Shown here: positions 10,727 through 23,106 of the stretch, one piece after another
Position numbering within the stretch: position 1 is the first letter of the stretch
Layout of the letters: every line of letters begins with the position of its first letter
Source: Filosporella fistucella
Taxonomy: Eukaryota; Ascomycota; Leotiomycetes; Helotiales
Assembly: GCA_030077755.1 (NCBI GenBank)
Contig: JAQJZZ010000010.1
Coordinates: forward strand, 5,146,001-5,210,000
DNA length: 64,000 nucleotides
Direction: 5' to 3'
The notes under the pieces: generated by a model
Database searches by the model: none
Seen by the model: only the letters and a program-made list of their open reading frames with translations
What the model was told of the DNA's origin: nothing
Made by a program: the position numbers and the translations under genes

Positions 10727-13245
10727 TCGAACGATCAAGCACACTACAGAGTTTTTGGGTTTGGATTCCTACCAAGTTACAAATTCGTCGTCCATTCTGT
10801 TCACATATCATCAAGTAACTAATACTATTCTTATACGGAAGCGCTGCACGCCCAAGAACTTTCTATGAACCCAAACTCGGCACAGAAGATTGATCCCTCC
10901 GCAGTCGCGAGAACTTCCAGGATTTTAATGCACCAAGCACAGGATGAAAATCATGTCTGCTGTCTCAGCTGAACGCTAAGGTTCATTGATGCAGGTCCAA
11001 GGATCTGTTGGAGCAAGTGTTCCAAGGTAAGGGAAGTATGGTTATAAACCGGTATTCCTCTTCTCCAAGTAAACGTCTCGGGCAATTCTCTGATTTCATG
11101 GGGTGGTTGATCCTCTTCGGCGCAGTACTTGAGATAGGTTCCTTATGCTTGAAACAAACCGGTGTTCACATAGCATAGATCAAGTATTATATGTTACATT
11201 GAAAGCATTTCTGATCTTTTAAAAGTCTTGACCCCGCCTCTTTCGAGCAAGTCAATCTGCGCCTGCAAATCGTGGCCGCATGGAGCCGAAATCTCGTGGA
11301 TGCATTTGCGGCACAAAATCCTGTGTACAAAGATAGCCTATGCCAAGTCAGGAAGAAGCGCAACATATCATTGAAGATAACGATTCACCTATTACACAGC
11401 ACCAAGACTTGCAATTGGGGTGACTTGACGTAGTCTGTGCCACCGGAAATAAAGAAGCTGATCATTCTCAAACATATAATGTGCTGCCACTAGCGTGTCG
11501 CGAAATATTGATCTAAATTCAGGTGTTTTTAAGGCTGTCGGCAGGATGCATGCCAAGGTACCTAGGAATACCTTGCATCTGGTGTGGCAAGAGTTGTGAA
11601 AAGAAGATTCACCTGTATTTTCCGAACCACTCTTTTCAAATGATGTGGCAAGTTCGGCTCAGGTTAGCGCTTGAGCTCTACCAAATGGTCTTGATGTCTT
11701 GCGAGCAGATGATGCTGTCAAGTATAACATCTTGTTGTCTAGTAAGAAGGTGCAATTGATCATTCGCTGCCTTCCTAACCCGCAAAATTGGCATTTAATC
11801 ATCTCCAAGATGTTCTTAAAGGCCATCAAGTTTGGCAGAAATATTTTTCTGGATTTTGGCCCATATATGCACACGCTCCTGGCCCCGTGTTGCGCAGCAG
11901 AAAATATTTCAAGTTTGAAGTTCAATCGAAAGGATGAGAACAGAAGGGATTGCGGCGAGAGAGTTCTATCCTATGCTCCTGATCGCAGGGGCTGTATTCT
12001 TATCATCTTCGAGGCTCGTTTGCAGCCTTTTTACTGTGACAGGTGATCGCTGAGCCATGAGCTCATGCACGTCGAAATTCTTTGCCTCATACTGCACAAC
12101 TAAAACATCTACATCAAGGAAGGAATTTCAAGTGATTTCTTCAGTGGTGTTTTACTCGCGTGACTACACTGGGATGAACGAAAGGAAGCTCAACACATTT
12201 TAATTCGCGTATGAGGGAGACTTCATCGCGTGGACCAATGCGAACCCTGCGTGGAATACGTGTAAATAGTCAAAGAGGTGGAGGCTTGATGGTGTGGAAT
12301 ATGTAGCGTGTATCGATTTTGTAGCACTGGGATTGGTTTTGAATGCTATTGTTGTCCCTTCACTCTTGTCACTTGGCGTGTTCCTCCTTTCTTCACTTAT
12401 AGGGAGATAGTTGCAAAGCTGTCAAATTTTATCTTTTTTGGAAATCCAGACTTGATTTCCTTTTCTGCCTCGTGTTCATTGACTCTGAGACTTCATCGTG
12501 ACATCAATTGCTGGATCCGCTGGTCCACTTTGACTTTGGAACGATCTTCATCCTATTAGGCATGACTGATATCATCAGCAAATCACGGAGGGTATGAGGC
12601 TGGTATATCTCGGTCACTTTGCCCTTGGCATTTGCAATCATTATATTGTTGACCGTGCTGATCATAAGCAGAAGAAGGAGGATGACAAGGGATATTAACA
12701 AGAGAATGGCGGCTATAGAAAATCTAGGATGAGCTTGTTCACTAAGATTATCACGAACCTGAATTTTGCTAATGAATTTTTCATCAGCTACTACTGACTT
12801 GGAGCGGTTAGTGACCTTACTTTGCATCATTTGACCCTGATCGCACAGACTTGACGTATTAGGCTCCTACGTGTAACTTTTCATGATTGAGATAAAAAAG
12901 TAAAGTTTATAACAATCTCCCATCTCAATCAGTTGCAAAATAAGACAAGCTCGAATTTAGGTTCACCAAGGGTCGGTGGGCAAAAAAAGAAAATCCTAGC
13001 ATCCAGTTGTAGGGGTTCACTGCCAGCAGGTCGCCTAATGCCCCAATGCCCCTGAACCAAAACATTTAGCGTCCGTCTTCAGGCTATACCTATCGAAACC
13101 CCCCACCAAGGCTGAGTAACCATCTGATTCGTTCGCAAAGTTTAGTGGAGGTACTCACCTCACCTCAAGCAGAAGGCAACGATTCTTGACCACAATATTA
13201 CAATTCTATCACAGTCTGTTTATCATACGCAACAACATCACAAAC
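10727..13245. other. Gene-poor region, 2.5 kb
   Basis: I find no supported conserved gene. Short open frames on the plus strand around 11523-12046 do not resemble any family. One small membrane-protein candidate (12504..12830, minus) is listed separately. Confidence 0.4.
12504..12830 (-). CDS. Small hypothetical protein with one strongly hydrophobic helix
   Basis: 108-codon frame. Residues about 35-62 form a single long helix (FSIAAILLLISLVILLLLLM) flanked by a charged N-terminal half and a basic C-terminus. No homologue is recognised. It could be real, like the similar-sized membrane protein at 7383..7879, or a chance frame in AT-rich DNA. Confidence 0.3.
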   Translation of the reverse strand: MMQSKVTNRSKSVVADEKFISKIQVRDNLSEQAHPRFSIAAILLLISLVILLLLLMISTVNNIMIANAKGKVTEIYQPHTLRDLLMISVMPNRMKIVPKSKWTSGSSN

Positions 13246-14493
13246 ATGGCACTTGTATCTGGGCCTGGCGTCGCATCTTCTTCCTCTCTGCCAGACGAAC
13301 TCCAGCTCGCCATTGAGCCACACGTTAAATACATACAAAGCCTCGATACCGTCCGTTCTCCCACCTCCCTTCATATCGCAATATCTAATGTCACATAAAT
13401 AGCGTAAAGATGAGCTCGAATACTGGCTTACGGAGCATCTGCGACTAAACGGGCTCTACTGGGGACTTGTATCGCTACATCTCTTGAATAGGCCGGATGC
13501 GTTACCGAGAAAGGAAACAATTGATTTTGTGCTCAGCTGCCAGCATGATAATGGTGGATTTGGGGCTGCGCCAGGACATGATGCACATCTGTTGCACACG
13601 TGCAGTGCTGTGCAGATATTGTGTCTTGTGGATGGGATTGGTGAGCTGGAGAAGAGGTATGAAGGGAAGGGGAGAGAGCTGGTGGGGAAATGTCCGTAAT
13701 CTACTTTCTGGAGATTGGGGACTTCGAAGGTTGTGCTGATACGATACAGATATCGCTGCTCTCCAGAATCGTCAAACAGGTACATTCGCAGGTGACGAAT
13801 GGGGTGAGGAAGACACGCGCTTCCTATACGCAGCTCTCAACGCTCTTTCGATGCTCCATCTCCTTCCTCTCGTCGACGTTGATTTAGCAGTCTCATACAT
13901 AATTTCCTGTGCCAACTTCGATGGCGGTTATGGAGTTTCCCCTGGTGCCGAGACACATTCCGGGCAGATCTTTGCCTGTTTGGCGGCGCTGAGTATCGCT
14001 GGTAGAATGGACGTCGTAGATAAGGATAAATTGGGTCGCTGGCTTAGTGAGAGACAAGTGGAGGAGGGAGGATTGAATGGGAGGCCGGAGAAGTTGGAGG
14101 ATGTTTGCTATAGTTGGTGGGTGGGAAGTAGCTTGGCAATGATTGGACGCCTACATTGGGTTGATGGAGGGATGTTGGCGGAGTATATTTTGAGGTGCCA
14201 GGTGAGTTGGATATTTTGTTCTGGAAGAGATTGAAAGGCAAGCTGATTGTGGTAGGATCCAATTGGAGGTGGGTTTGCGGATAGGCCTGGGGATATGGTC
14301 GATGTCTTTCATACATGCTTCGGGCTGGCTGGGCTCTCTCTGCTAGAATACCCTGGCGTGGAGGAAGTCGATCCTGTGTAGTAAGTTGGCATGGCTTCTT
14401 CCAAAGTGTAGAGATACTAATATCCTCAGTTGCATGCCAAAGAAAGTGATTGAGCGAGTGCTTGGGTCTAAAACAGAGGACGAGGAATCATAA
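13246..14493 (+). CDS. BET2: Rab geranylgeranyltransferase (type II) beta subunit
   Basis: Five exons: 13246..13350, 13403..13691, 13750..14201, 14256..14380 and 14430..14493; all phases agree and give 344 aa, the usual length. The protein is a string of prenyltransferase beta repeats: [98 protein letters not shown] and [20 protein letters not shown]. The D-x-C of LEDVCYSWW and the late His of [10 protein letters not shown] are the expected zinc ligands. With an alpha subunit and Rab escort protein it attaches geranylgeranyl groups to C-terminal Rab cysteines in the cytosol, a step essential for vesicle traffic. Donors GTCCGT in introns 1 and 2 are non-consensus but the only frame-compatible choice. 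Confidence 0.95.
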
Positions 14494-15479
14494 TATTAAC
14501 GATAGAGCCTCTAACCGAATCCCGTAATCGCAATATTGCTACTCAGTTATAGCTTTCAAATGTAAGTCGTAAACTTTAATTCTGTAATTTTGTAGTTGAT
14601 GTTATAATTGAAAATATCTCCTGCCATCTAATAACCTGGCTCCTGTTTATATCGTGGATTAAGGATACAAGGCAGGAGAAGAGCATTGCGCCATGGTTTT
14701 GAGAGTAATTAAGTTCTGTACTCTGTAATTTGATTGCTCAAATGCTGTGGCTATATTCCTTTAATCACCATAGTTGGCAGTATCGCGGTGGAGGCTCAAA
14801 ACTTGCAAGGCAGAAGGGCAAGTGGTCCGATGATTTCCGTCTAGCAATTTTTAGGACTTTTCTTCCGTACAGTATAGGTACACGTGTCAGTTGGCTTCAC
14901 TAGCCAACCATATTTAGTTAGCAAGAGTTCTTTGATAGCCAAAGACAACTCTTTCGCAGATGTTCGCGATTCGCAGTGGCGACAAGTAAGGAGGGACAAA
15001 GTATTTCGAGCTTCACAGCGAGAGATGGCTTCTTGCAATTCAGATATTGTTTCTTCAGCCCTATTCAAGCAGAAGACAGATCTGCAGATCTCTTGAAGGT
15101 TGAATCGTTTTCATTGTTTCCTTAGGCCGTTATAAAGGGGCCGTGGTATGGGTGATTGTCGCGGCTCAAGAAGACGCGCTCAATATTTTCTGAAGGAGTG
15201 CGGATTTAAGAGGTCAACTAGTTGTTTGAAAATTGCATATACCAGGTACAGTGATGGGAATCCCGTGGAATACTAGTATTATCTGCATGTGTCATTTTCT
15301 CTGTTATAGTATATTTGTTTAATGTATCACTGCCTTGGGCGGGTAAACAAAAGCCTGCCTCAGTGACAATAGTAGTTGAATAGAAATGCTTGCATGTAAA
15401 GTATTGAAATGATAGTTATATTAGTATTATCGTCTCTAAAGTTACTATGCATCTATGTTGGATAGTGAATCTTACTCTA

Positions 15480-15700
15480 CTTTAGAGTTGCATGCAGATT
15501 CTATCTAGTGTAGAATTGTACACATATTGACTCCGAGTCAAGCTAGAATTTATACAGATTCAAGCTGCGACAAGATTCTATAGAAGTTCAATCCAGGTCA
15601 GATCTATGCACAAATTCAAGCTGGAATAACATTGTATACAAATTGGATTCAATGCAGACTTGTACTTAGATTCACTCCAAAGTAGACTTGTACACAAATC
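15480..15700. repeat. Degenerate short tandem/interspersed repeats
   Basis: Words of the form ATTCAAGCTG...A, CAGACTTGTAC and ACAAATTC recur with variation about every 35-45 bp. Examples are ATTCAAGCTGCGACAAGATT against ATTCAAGCTGGAATAACATT, and CAGACTTGTAC near 15655 against TAGACTTGTAC near 15682. The repeat is diverged and no clean unit can be defined by eye. Confidence 0.5.
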
Positions 15701-16336
15701 TACAAGAAGAGTTGATCTTCGGGACATCTTCGGAAGTCAACATCTCCAACTATCTCCTCCATCTTGCAGCAAGCGGCTGCCACAGGTCTCTCTTTGCACC
15801 TTCCACCTCCTACTTCCCTCCTACTTGTTACTTCCATATCTGAATGTTACCCATCACGTTTTATACCTAAGACGATCCTTCTGTTTCAAACAGACCTAAG
15901 GTACGACTTCCCTCTTTCCTGTCACGCTTTCAAACTCCTCCTTCACTCCCGCCATTCGACCTCCTCCATCCAATTCTCCTTCCACACTTTCCACACCCAT
16001 CCACCTCTATCCTCTTTCCCTCTACACGCATCTGCAAGCCATCTCTCTTGCTGTGTCTCTCCATCGACACCCACATCAAATTCGAAAGCTCCGGTGTTGC
16101 AGAGATTGCTCATTCCCATCCAGCATTACAGATTCACTCTTCGCAGGTAAGTGATCACTTCGCGTTCGGCCAGCACTTCGTTTCTGACCTCTCTAGAGAT
16201 TATTCCAACGTTACAGGTAAGCACAATGGATTGCACGAGCAACCCAAAACACATCGTCTGATGTTCTGCTCGACATTCGACGATATTCTCCCTCGACATC
16301 GGACGGTCTTCACCAAGAGACTTCTCAACTATGATT

Positions 16337-16452
16337 CACTCCTCGCATCGACACATAGTGACAATTCACTCGCCGGCACGGAAAATCCCATCACTCCTCA
16401 CATTGATGCATAGCGGCAATTCACTCGCCGGCACTATTGAAAATCCCATCAC
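16337..16452 (+). repeat. Two-copy tandem duplication, about 55-61 bp units
   Basis: Copy A 16337..16391 and copy B 16392..16452 both run CACTCCTC-CAT-GA--CATAG, then ACAATTCACTCGCCGGCAC (or GGCAATTCACTCGCCGGCAC), then GAAAATCCCATCAC. The copies differ by a few substitutions and a short insertion (TATT) in copy B. Confidence 0.8.
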
Positions 16453-16674
16453 AACTCGGAACATAATATGGCATGGCTCATTTTGCTGGATCTGCTTCTT
16501 GGATTCCAAGACCTCAAATTGGCAAAAGCATTAGCTCTAATGTTATGCTGCGAACCTTCCTTGCCATATTCTGTTTATCCACCTGAGGGATTATTATTTT
16601 TCGATGCTATTACTTCAAAGCAAATGTTGTACCAGAAACCCAAGCTAACGAGTTTGCGATAGATAGTTCTCAAG

Positions 16675-19488
16675 ATGCCGACGAAGCCAGCAAATGAGCA
16701 TGCAATTGACTTGATATGCACCCTGTGCCCGAAAGAGCCCCGCTTCTCCGATGTCTCCCACCTTTTAACTCATATGGCTTCCAAGTCACACCTTTCTCAT
16801 CAACACAAGCTCAAGATCAAATCATATAACGATGCTGAGGCCGAGGCTAAGCTAGCAGAATTTACACACTGGGAGCAGGCACATGGGATTGGCAGATTGC
16901 TATTTGAGAGAACAGAGAATAAGGATAAAAAGAAGCCCAAAAGAAGCAGAGCCTCTGGTTCTTCTAGTCGTTCTGTAAGTTATATACCAATCCGAATTCT
17001 CTACTCATCTGCTGCTGGCCCCAAGGTTAGTTAGCCTCGGACGAAATTGACTAAGTAATCTTTATGTCATTCTTTATATTTCCTGCATCTTCCCCTCCTC
17101 TACTTAACTTGGGTTTATCTTAGAACTTTTGTCGACGCCGGTTACAGTCTAATTCGGACGATGTCTATATCAGACGATATCTATATCGGACGGTGTCAAT
17201 GATAGTACAAGCGTCTGTGCCTTCTTGATCTTGGCCAAGTACTCATCCGCCCTTTGTACTAATTCATCGCCAGTAGGCGATTTGAGTATACCACCCTCGT
17301 TCTTACCCTTCTTGTATATTTCGTATTGCCCCAATGTCGTATCTACCCCTCTCTTCCCACTGATCGTTCTTTCTCTTTCCGCGGCTGTTTATTGCTATTT
17401 CATATACCACCACGCGTTTGGATATATCCAAACTAACCGGAACTTCACAGACAAAGGCAGAGCTTGAAAGTCAGTCAGAAAGATCCAACCCATTCGAAGA
17501 GGGAACCCATTTCCGTGCTCCAGTTCCAAGGATGTCTGAGCTTGATGTTGCTACACATGATGAACATGAGGCATTTCGTGATTGGGAATCTGCTGAGTAT
17601 AAGCACATTTATGCTACTCCAACTGCCAACAGAAAGTTACCAGGATTTGGCGATTATGTTGGTAATAACAACAAGATTGATCCCAAGTAAGTTACACACG
17701 ATGATACTCCATGATAACTACCCCTCATGTCATTTTGCACATACCTACACTTCAATCCTTCGCTCTACCTTCAAGTACATCTCGGGACCGCAAATTCACG
17801 CATCGCTTACTGGTATTCACTCCTCGCTCATATCACCCCCTTATCTTTATCCCGGCCTTTCGCTTTCCACCCTGAGGTCGCCTCCGTTCTACAGTTCGCT
17901 GGTCCCAAGTATCATCACCAATCAGTTGCGCTTCATCACCATACCGCGAGATTCAGTTCTCTCCCTTCGTTCTCCAAGTTCGCCGTATTTTACACACTCG
18001 CCGCATTTTTCGAGCTCCCCGTGGTTCAGCACATTCACGCATCACTTACGCCGCACCACAACTCTATCTTATGCTCCATTTGTCCGGTTCGATTTCAAGC
18101 TTGACTCCCTTCCAGATTCGCCCAAGCTTCTGGAGTCTGCCTTAACTTCTGGACTTCGTCGTGTTTCTCAAACTCGCCGTGATCCGACATATTCACATAA
18201 CACTTAGCCATGTTGATACCCTCACCAACACCATTCACTTCCTGTCATTCGCTTGGCAAAAGATCAGACGACGCTAACCAGTATATAGGTTGATGACCCC
18301 AAAGAAACCAGAACAATATGACGTTGACCAAAACGCTCCACAATCTTCTGATAGCGCCAAACTCAAAGGCACCATCTGGCCCGGCATGGACATCTTTGAT
18401 GCAGCAACCCCTGAGCAAAAGAGATTGAGGAATCAGAAGAAAGACGATAGTGTCATCAAAGACATGATTGCCACTTCACTTGAGACAGAACCTGCAGAGC
18501 TTAGCTATCATGCCAATGGGGAATTCAGAGCCAGCAGAGATATTTTTGGCCCACTCTCAACTGAGACCAGCCCTGTGAGTAACTCATTTATCTTATTTGA
18601 CATTCCTATGCATGCACATATTGAGTTGCTACAGGTTGTTCCCTCCCCAAAGAAGCGCAAGACTCGGAAAGCCCCTACATTCAATAACATGAGCACCAAC
18701 ACTCGTGTGCGCGCACAAAAGGTCAAGAGAGGTAGTGGTCAAACCCCAGTGAAGAATGATGCTCAAGAAGCTCAATCTCGTCCTCAATATTTGTTTCCAC
18801 CTCCAATCTTGAATCCACTGGCAGCTGCTTCCAAGAATGAGGCAGATGAAGAACACAAGATGACTTACCAAATGCGCAAAAATGACAAGAACGGAAAGAA
18901 GAGACCTTTCAACGTCTTCCAAGATGGCCCACAACCCAGCCCAAGTGAGTTACCAATTGAAACACAGAGAAGTCTCAACTTACATTGCTAGGTCGTACCG
19001 AGAGTCCTCTGGAGGAGCATAGGTATGGCGATTATAATTACTATCATTGGTATATGTGCATGAGATTACTAATTACTGCACCTTGCAGATTCGACCTTCC
19101 ACACATTAATCAACCATTTGATGGTGCTTCGAACACTGCAGCCCCCGCGTCCCCGCCACCCTACTGGGTTTTCAACGGCTTCCGTGATGAGCTCCTCCCT
19201 GCTCACACTCGACTCGCCTTAACTCAGACTGATGTTCGTCCCATGCCCGAGACTCCATGGTCCCAAGTGTATGTCAATCCATTCGGTCCCTTGAATCATT
19301 TTCAACATGAATCCTTCTCTTGGACTACTGCCCCGAAGGAGTGGAAAACCGTGCCAGGCATGACACGATTCTCTGGTTTCCCACCACCCCCCGGCAGCAA
19401 CATCAGAAACCGTGCACGACAAGGACCTTCTTCTACTTCGAAGAACCATGGAAATACTGGAGGCGAGACTGCTGGTTTCGATTCGTAA
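16675..19488 (+). CDS. Hypothetical nuclear-type protein with N-terminal C2H2-like motif
   Basis: Six exons: 16675..16974, 17451..17686, 18289..18574, 18635..18944, 18992..19022 and 19089..19488; all phases fit and give 520 aa. Residues near 12-40 contain CTLC followed by H-x3-H (SHLLTH), a C2H2-like zinc finger. A Lys/Arg-rich patch (KDKKKPKRSRASG) follows. Later segments are polar and low-complexity, with a further basic patch (SPKKRKTRKAP) and a Pro-rich tail. The conserved-looking blocks are EHEAFRDWESAEYKHIY and EFRASRDIFGPLS. The function is not recognised; a chromatin or RNA-related nuclear role is only a guess from composition. Introns 1 (476 bp) and 2 (602 bp) are far longer than any other here and contain repeat motifs, so extra exons within them cannot be excluded. 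Confidence 0.7.
17154..17197 (+). repeat. 16-bp tandem repeat, about 2.7 copies, in a long intron
   Basis: Units begin at 17154, 17170 and 17186 with the pattern TC(G/A)GACGATGTCTATA. They lie inside intron 1 of the 16675 gene. TCGGAC also occurs at 17037. Confidence 0.8.
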
Positions 19489-19749
19489 ATGGCTCTTATT
19501 ATGTGGTCCGCAAGCACCAGCACGAAATTATGACGCCCCCTGATGGTTGCTAAATCGGCTGTGGCACGGAGCTTGCCCAATTTTCTTCCTCCTTTTTTAT
19601 TCGCACCCAAAATTTGCGTTACTTTATTTGCTTATGACGATATCGAAGGTTTGCACAGGGCGGTGCACATTACTCCTACAGATTGGAGTTTAAACTTGCG
19701 TTGCTTTGGCATTATCAAAACATATTTATTTCCTTTCCTGTACCATACA

Positions 19750-22700
19750 TCATAGCTCTTCTATGCCGACTATTAGCTGCTCTATCTGGTCGGCCGCGTT
19801 CTCTTCAAATAGAAATTCACCGATAGTTTTCGAAATACTTGCCAGCTTCTTTTGCTTGACCTCCATCTCTAGTGCATGTGATTTCTCCGCCGCAGTCTCC
19901 AGCACTGACTTGGGCACATTCGCCAGACGAGCCACATTCAGACCATAGGAGCGATGAGCTACTCCTTCACCTACTTCATACAAGAATGTAATCTCCTCGT
20001 CTCCTTTATCGCTCGCGCTCTCAGCGGTAAACTTCATGTGAACATTTCTCAACTCCTTTCCTTTTTCAAAACCCCTCGCAACACCAGCAAGAGTCTGATA
20101 ATGCGTAATGAACAAACATAAACATTTTGTCTCTCTGACCACCCAATCTAGCACCGCTCCGGCAATCGCTACACCATCATGCGTGCTCGTTCCTCGTCCT
20201 AACTCATCGAGGATAACCAGTGACCTTGGCGACGCAGACTTGAGAATCGTTGCTGTCTCAGATAGCTCAACCATAAAAGTACTCTGATTCGTGAAGATAG
20301 AATCAAATGCGCCCATACGGGTGTATATCCCATCTAGCAACCCCAATGTAGCTGATTCAGCTGGGACGAACGAGCCGATTTGGGCGAGGATACAGATTAG
20401 TGCTGTTTGGCGCACATAAGATGACTTGCCGCCCATATTTGGACCTGTGATCAACAAAGCCCGAGTATGGTTCTCGGAAGTGGAGAGGGAGGTGTCGTTC
20501 GGGATGTAAGAGGAGGGGAGAAGTTGCTCGACCATTGGGTGTCGACCGCCCACGACGGAGATCTCAGTTGTAGAGGAGAAGACGGGTTTGGTGTAGCCTG
20601 GGAGGAGGGCAACGGTTGCTAAGGAGAGGAGACAATCGAGTGTGGAGAGGGATGCAATTACGTCGCGGAGGGGAGCGTAGTGTGCTGATATCTGGGAGAG
20701 GTAGGAGGAGAATGCTACATCGCATGCTGCTGAGAGGGATTCCTTGTGCTGATCTCTTTCACGGAGCATACGCACTATTTCTGGGGTGTGGAAACGAGAG
20801 ACCTTTTTCGTGCCTGAGATCTTCATCCAGGACGCTGGGACTCGCTTCAGACCTGCATTTTCAACTTCGATGAGGTATTCTATGCCAGCGACAGTGCTGT
20901 AAGATATCTTCTTATGTGTCTGCAGCTTTTCTGCGATCTCTGCTCTGTGAGAATCGAGTTCTTGCTCCACTGCGGCTATGCCTAGTTTGTGGTCTCCAAT
21001 AGCGTCTGTTTCGTGCTCTTCTCTGAAGAAAGCATACTTATCATCTGTTCGAGCAGCTTCCGCACTGATCTTGTCAAGAAACGAGACTAATAAATCGTTG
21101 ATTGTTGGGAGCGATGCAATTGCTTCATTGATGAGTGGAGAGGAGAAGCCGGCATCCGCTGGGCTTTTGACAGTCGCATATTCGATGGAGATCCGATATA
21201 GCGTTTGTAATGCTGTGAGAACTTCGGCCCGCGTACATTTGCCATAGTAGATACGAATAAGGCTCCTCTCCAAATCTGATTTGATACTTCGAAGAAGCGA
21301 TCGTAGTTTATCAGCCTTCATGGATTGGTGGCCATTTGCCAATTCCTCAACGGCTGCTACTCGCTCTTCCAATCGAGTCTTGTCGAGCAGCGGACGGCCA
21401 ACCCATTTGCGAAGAAGTCGTTGACCGAAACGAGTCTGTGTTTTGTCGACAGTCCAGAAAAGACTGCCCTTTTCACTGTGGTCTGTTTGATTCTGGTAGA
21501 TCTCCAGACTCGTCAGAGTATTCCCATTCAATAGCATATGTGACCGAGCACTAAATGACTGAAAGTACTTGGTCAAGTCGAATACATGCTCTAGACCATA
21601 TTCCGTCATGTGGGTAATCATGGACGATAAGCAAATAGTGATCTCCTCTGGCAGAGACAGAACTTTCTCCAGGAGCTTCTGTTCCCTCTCACTTTCCTGA
21701 GCTTTGAGCTTTTCGGCATAGAACTGGGTGACATGAGAATGTGCTTTCACTGCCATCGTCTTGTCCTTCTCAACACGTTCAACACGAATTCTGTCACCGA
21801 ATACATTCGTTGTCGAGCCTGAAAGATGCTGCACCAGCTTCTCTGTAGCTTTAGTGAGTTCACCTACAATCAGAAATTCGCATGGCGCAATATGCAATAG
21901 CCTCGTCTCAATTTCGCTCCGCATAAATCCGTCTTGGAAAGTGTCATAGATAATGTCTCCAGTTGCAGGTTGTACAGCCAGTATGCCCACATCCACTTTC
22001 TCATCGGTACCAAACCCGTTGGCTTTGGATTCTGTGATACATAGGAGATATCCGGTTGCCGGAGCGCCACCAGATGGAGCATCAGTGGGTTGATCAAGTC
22101 CATCATCATCGATGTATGTTCCTTTGGTATACACATTCGTGAGTTTCCTCGTGAATGGGGCATTCCTGTTATCACCAGCCTTTTTCAGAGCTGCAGTCTC
22201 GACTTGTCTTACAACGCCAATCTTGTGCCCCGCAGCTACAAGCCTTTTCGCATGGACAGGTAGTCGATGGACCGGAATACTAGCAGATGCGAACCGATCC
22301 AGATGCGCTTCGGAGGGATGCTCATCGTATCTGAATTTGCCTGGTATACACACAATACTCAATTCTTTAGCAGCGGTCCTGGCATCTTCACCGAAGAATT
22401 TGAACTTGTATCCCACTTCCACAATCAATATTGTGTCCATGTGTTTCCTCTTGATATCTAGAACCTGTATTTCGAGAGGTGTCAATTTTCCAGTCTTCGC
22501 ACCCTTCTTTTTCGTCTTCGGTAGGGGAGCCTCTTCCTCATCCTCTCCTTCATCTCCCTCTTCTGCAACGGGAGTTTCTTCGGTGTGCCAACGCCGACCA
22601 ATTTGTGCACCTCCCATTTTCTTTACCCATTTCTGGTGTAACTCTTGCTTTCTAGCCTTTTCCGCCTCGTCGTCTTCTTCCAGTCCTGGGATGAGCTGAC

Positions 22701-23106
22701 AGGTACCCAATTGACTTGAGCCGGTGTAGATGTATCGCTCTGTCCGCGGTGAAGGTTTTGATTTTTCAGGAGCTGGTTTAGATGCTTGTGCAGGCGCTGT
22801 AAAGAACGAGCTTCCTCCGCTATCATTATCGCCTTTAGCTTTCTTTGCTGGCCGTTCTACTGGTCCATTGTTCCCTCCATTTGCATCTTCAGTCAGTGCC
22901 CGCTTTGAAGCGCGACCTCTGGTGATTTCCACATCACTATCACTTTCGGCATCATAGAGGTTAGGAGCTTTAGATGGTGGCGATGATTTCCGAGCTGGAG
23001 CAGGCTGCGAAGGTCGTGTTGGCACAGCAGTTTTAGGAGTAAAGAAACTCGAGATTGATTTCTGACTCTTATTCTGCGAGCTCTGAGAGGGATTTGGTTT
23101 GCCCAT
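19750..23106 (-). CDS. MSH3: DNA mismatch repair protein MSH3 (MutS homologue)
   Basis: Single long exon, 1118 aa from the internal Met at 23106; the frame extends further upstream to 23202 but those 32 residues look like leader. A PIP box (QKSISSFF, residues 15-22) for PCNA binding is followed by a disordered basic linker. The MutS domain I mismatch-binding block starts [20 protein letters not shown], followed by connector, core/lever and clamp. The ATPase has Walker [14 protein letters not shown], the [16 protein letters not shown] signature, Walker [15 protein letters not shown] and the His-containing FITHYQTLA. With MSH2 it forms MutS-beta, which recognises insertion/deletion loops. The length is normal and no breaks are seen. 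It is convergent with the upstream hypothetical gene, with 260 bp between stops. Confidence 0.97.
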   Translation of the reverse strand: MGKPNPSQSSQNKSQKSISSFFTPKTAVPTRPSQPAPARKSSPPSKAPNLYDAESDSDVEITRGRASKRALTEDANGGNNGPVERPAKKAKGDNDSGGSSFFTAPAQASKPAPEKSKPSPRTERYIYTGSSQLGTCQLIPGLEEDDEAEKARKQELHQKWVKKMGGAQIGRRWHTEETPVAEEGDEGEDEEEAPLPKTKKKGAKTGKLTPLEIQVLDIKRKHMDTILIVEVGYKFKFFGEDARTAAKELSIVCIPGKFRYDEHPSEAHLDRFASASIPVHRLPVHAKRLVAAGHKIGVVRQVETAALKKAGDNRNAPFTRKLTNVYTKGTYIDDDGLDQPTDAPSGGAPATGYLLCITESKANGFGTDEKVDVGILAVQPATGDIIYDTFQDGFMRSEIETRLLHIAPCEFLIVGELTKATEKLVQHLSGSTTNVFGDRIRVERVEKDKTMAVKAHSHVTQFYAEKLKAQESEREQKLLEKVLSLPEEITICLSSMITHMTEYGLEHVFDLTKYFQSFSARSHMLLNGNTLTSLEIYQNQTDHSEKGSLFWTVDKTQTRFGQRLLRKWVGRPLLDKTRLEERVAAVEELANGHQSMKADKLRSLLRSIKSDLERSLIRIYYGKCTRAEVLTALQTLYRISIEYATVKSPADAGFSSPLINEAIASLPTINDLLVSFLDKISAEAARTDDKYAFFREEHETDAIGDHKLGIAAVEQELDSHRAEIAEKLQTHKKISYSTVAGIEYLIEVENAGLKRVPASWMKISGTKKVSRFHTPEIVRMLRERDQHKESLSAACDVAFSSYLSQISAHYAPLRDVIASLSTLDCLLSLATVALLPGYTKPVFSSTTEISVVGGRHPMVEQLLPSSYIPNDTSLSTSENHTRALLITGPNMGGKSSYVRQTALICILAQIGSFVPAESATLGLLDGIYTRMGAFDSIFTNQSTFMVELSETATILKSASPRSLVILDELGRGTSTHDGVAIAGAVLDWVVRETKCLCLFITHYQTLAGVARGFEKGKELRNVHMKFTAESASDKGDEEITFLYEVGEGVAHRSYGLNVARLANVPKSVLETAAEKSHALEMEVKQKKLASISKTIGEFLFEENAADQIEQLIVGIEEL

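Larger units (their letters stand above)
14494..16674. other. Gene-poor region with degenerate repeats
   Basis: About 2.2 kb with no supported gene. It is AT-rich up to about 15.6 kb, includes degenerate short repeats (15480..15700), and then turns pyrimidine-rich from 15.7 to 16.3 kb with a roughly 58-bp tandem duplication at 16337..16452. It immediately precedes the start at 16675, so the right half may be a long 5' leader or promoter. Confidence 0.45.

Noticed and set aside
17464..18207. 247-codon plus-strand frame overlapping exon 2 and intron 2 of the 16675 gene
   Set aside because: Composition is that of translated pyrimidine-rich DNA; the alternative frame with exon-exon phase agreement is protein-like.
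22112..22699. 195-codon plus-strand frame
   Set aside because: Antisense shadow of MSH3.
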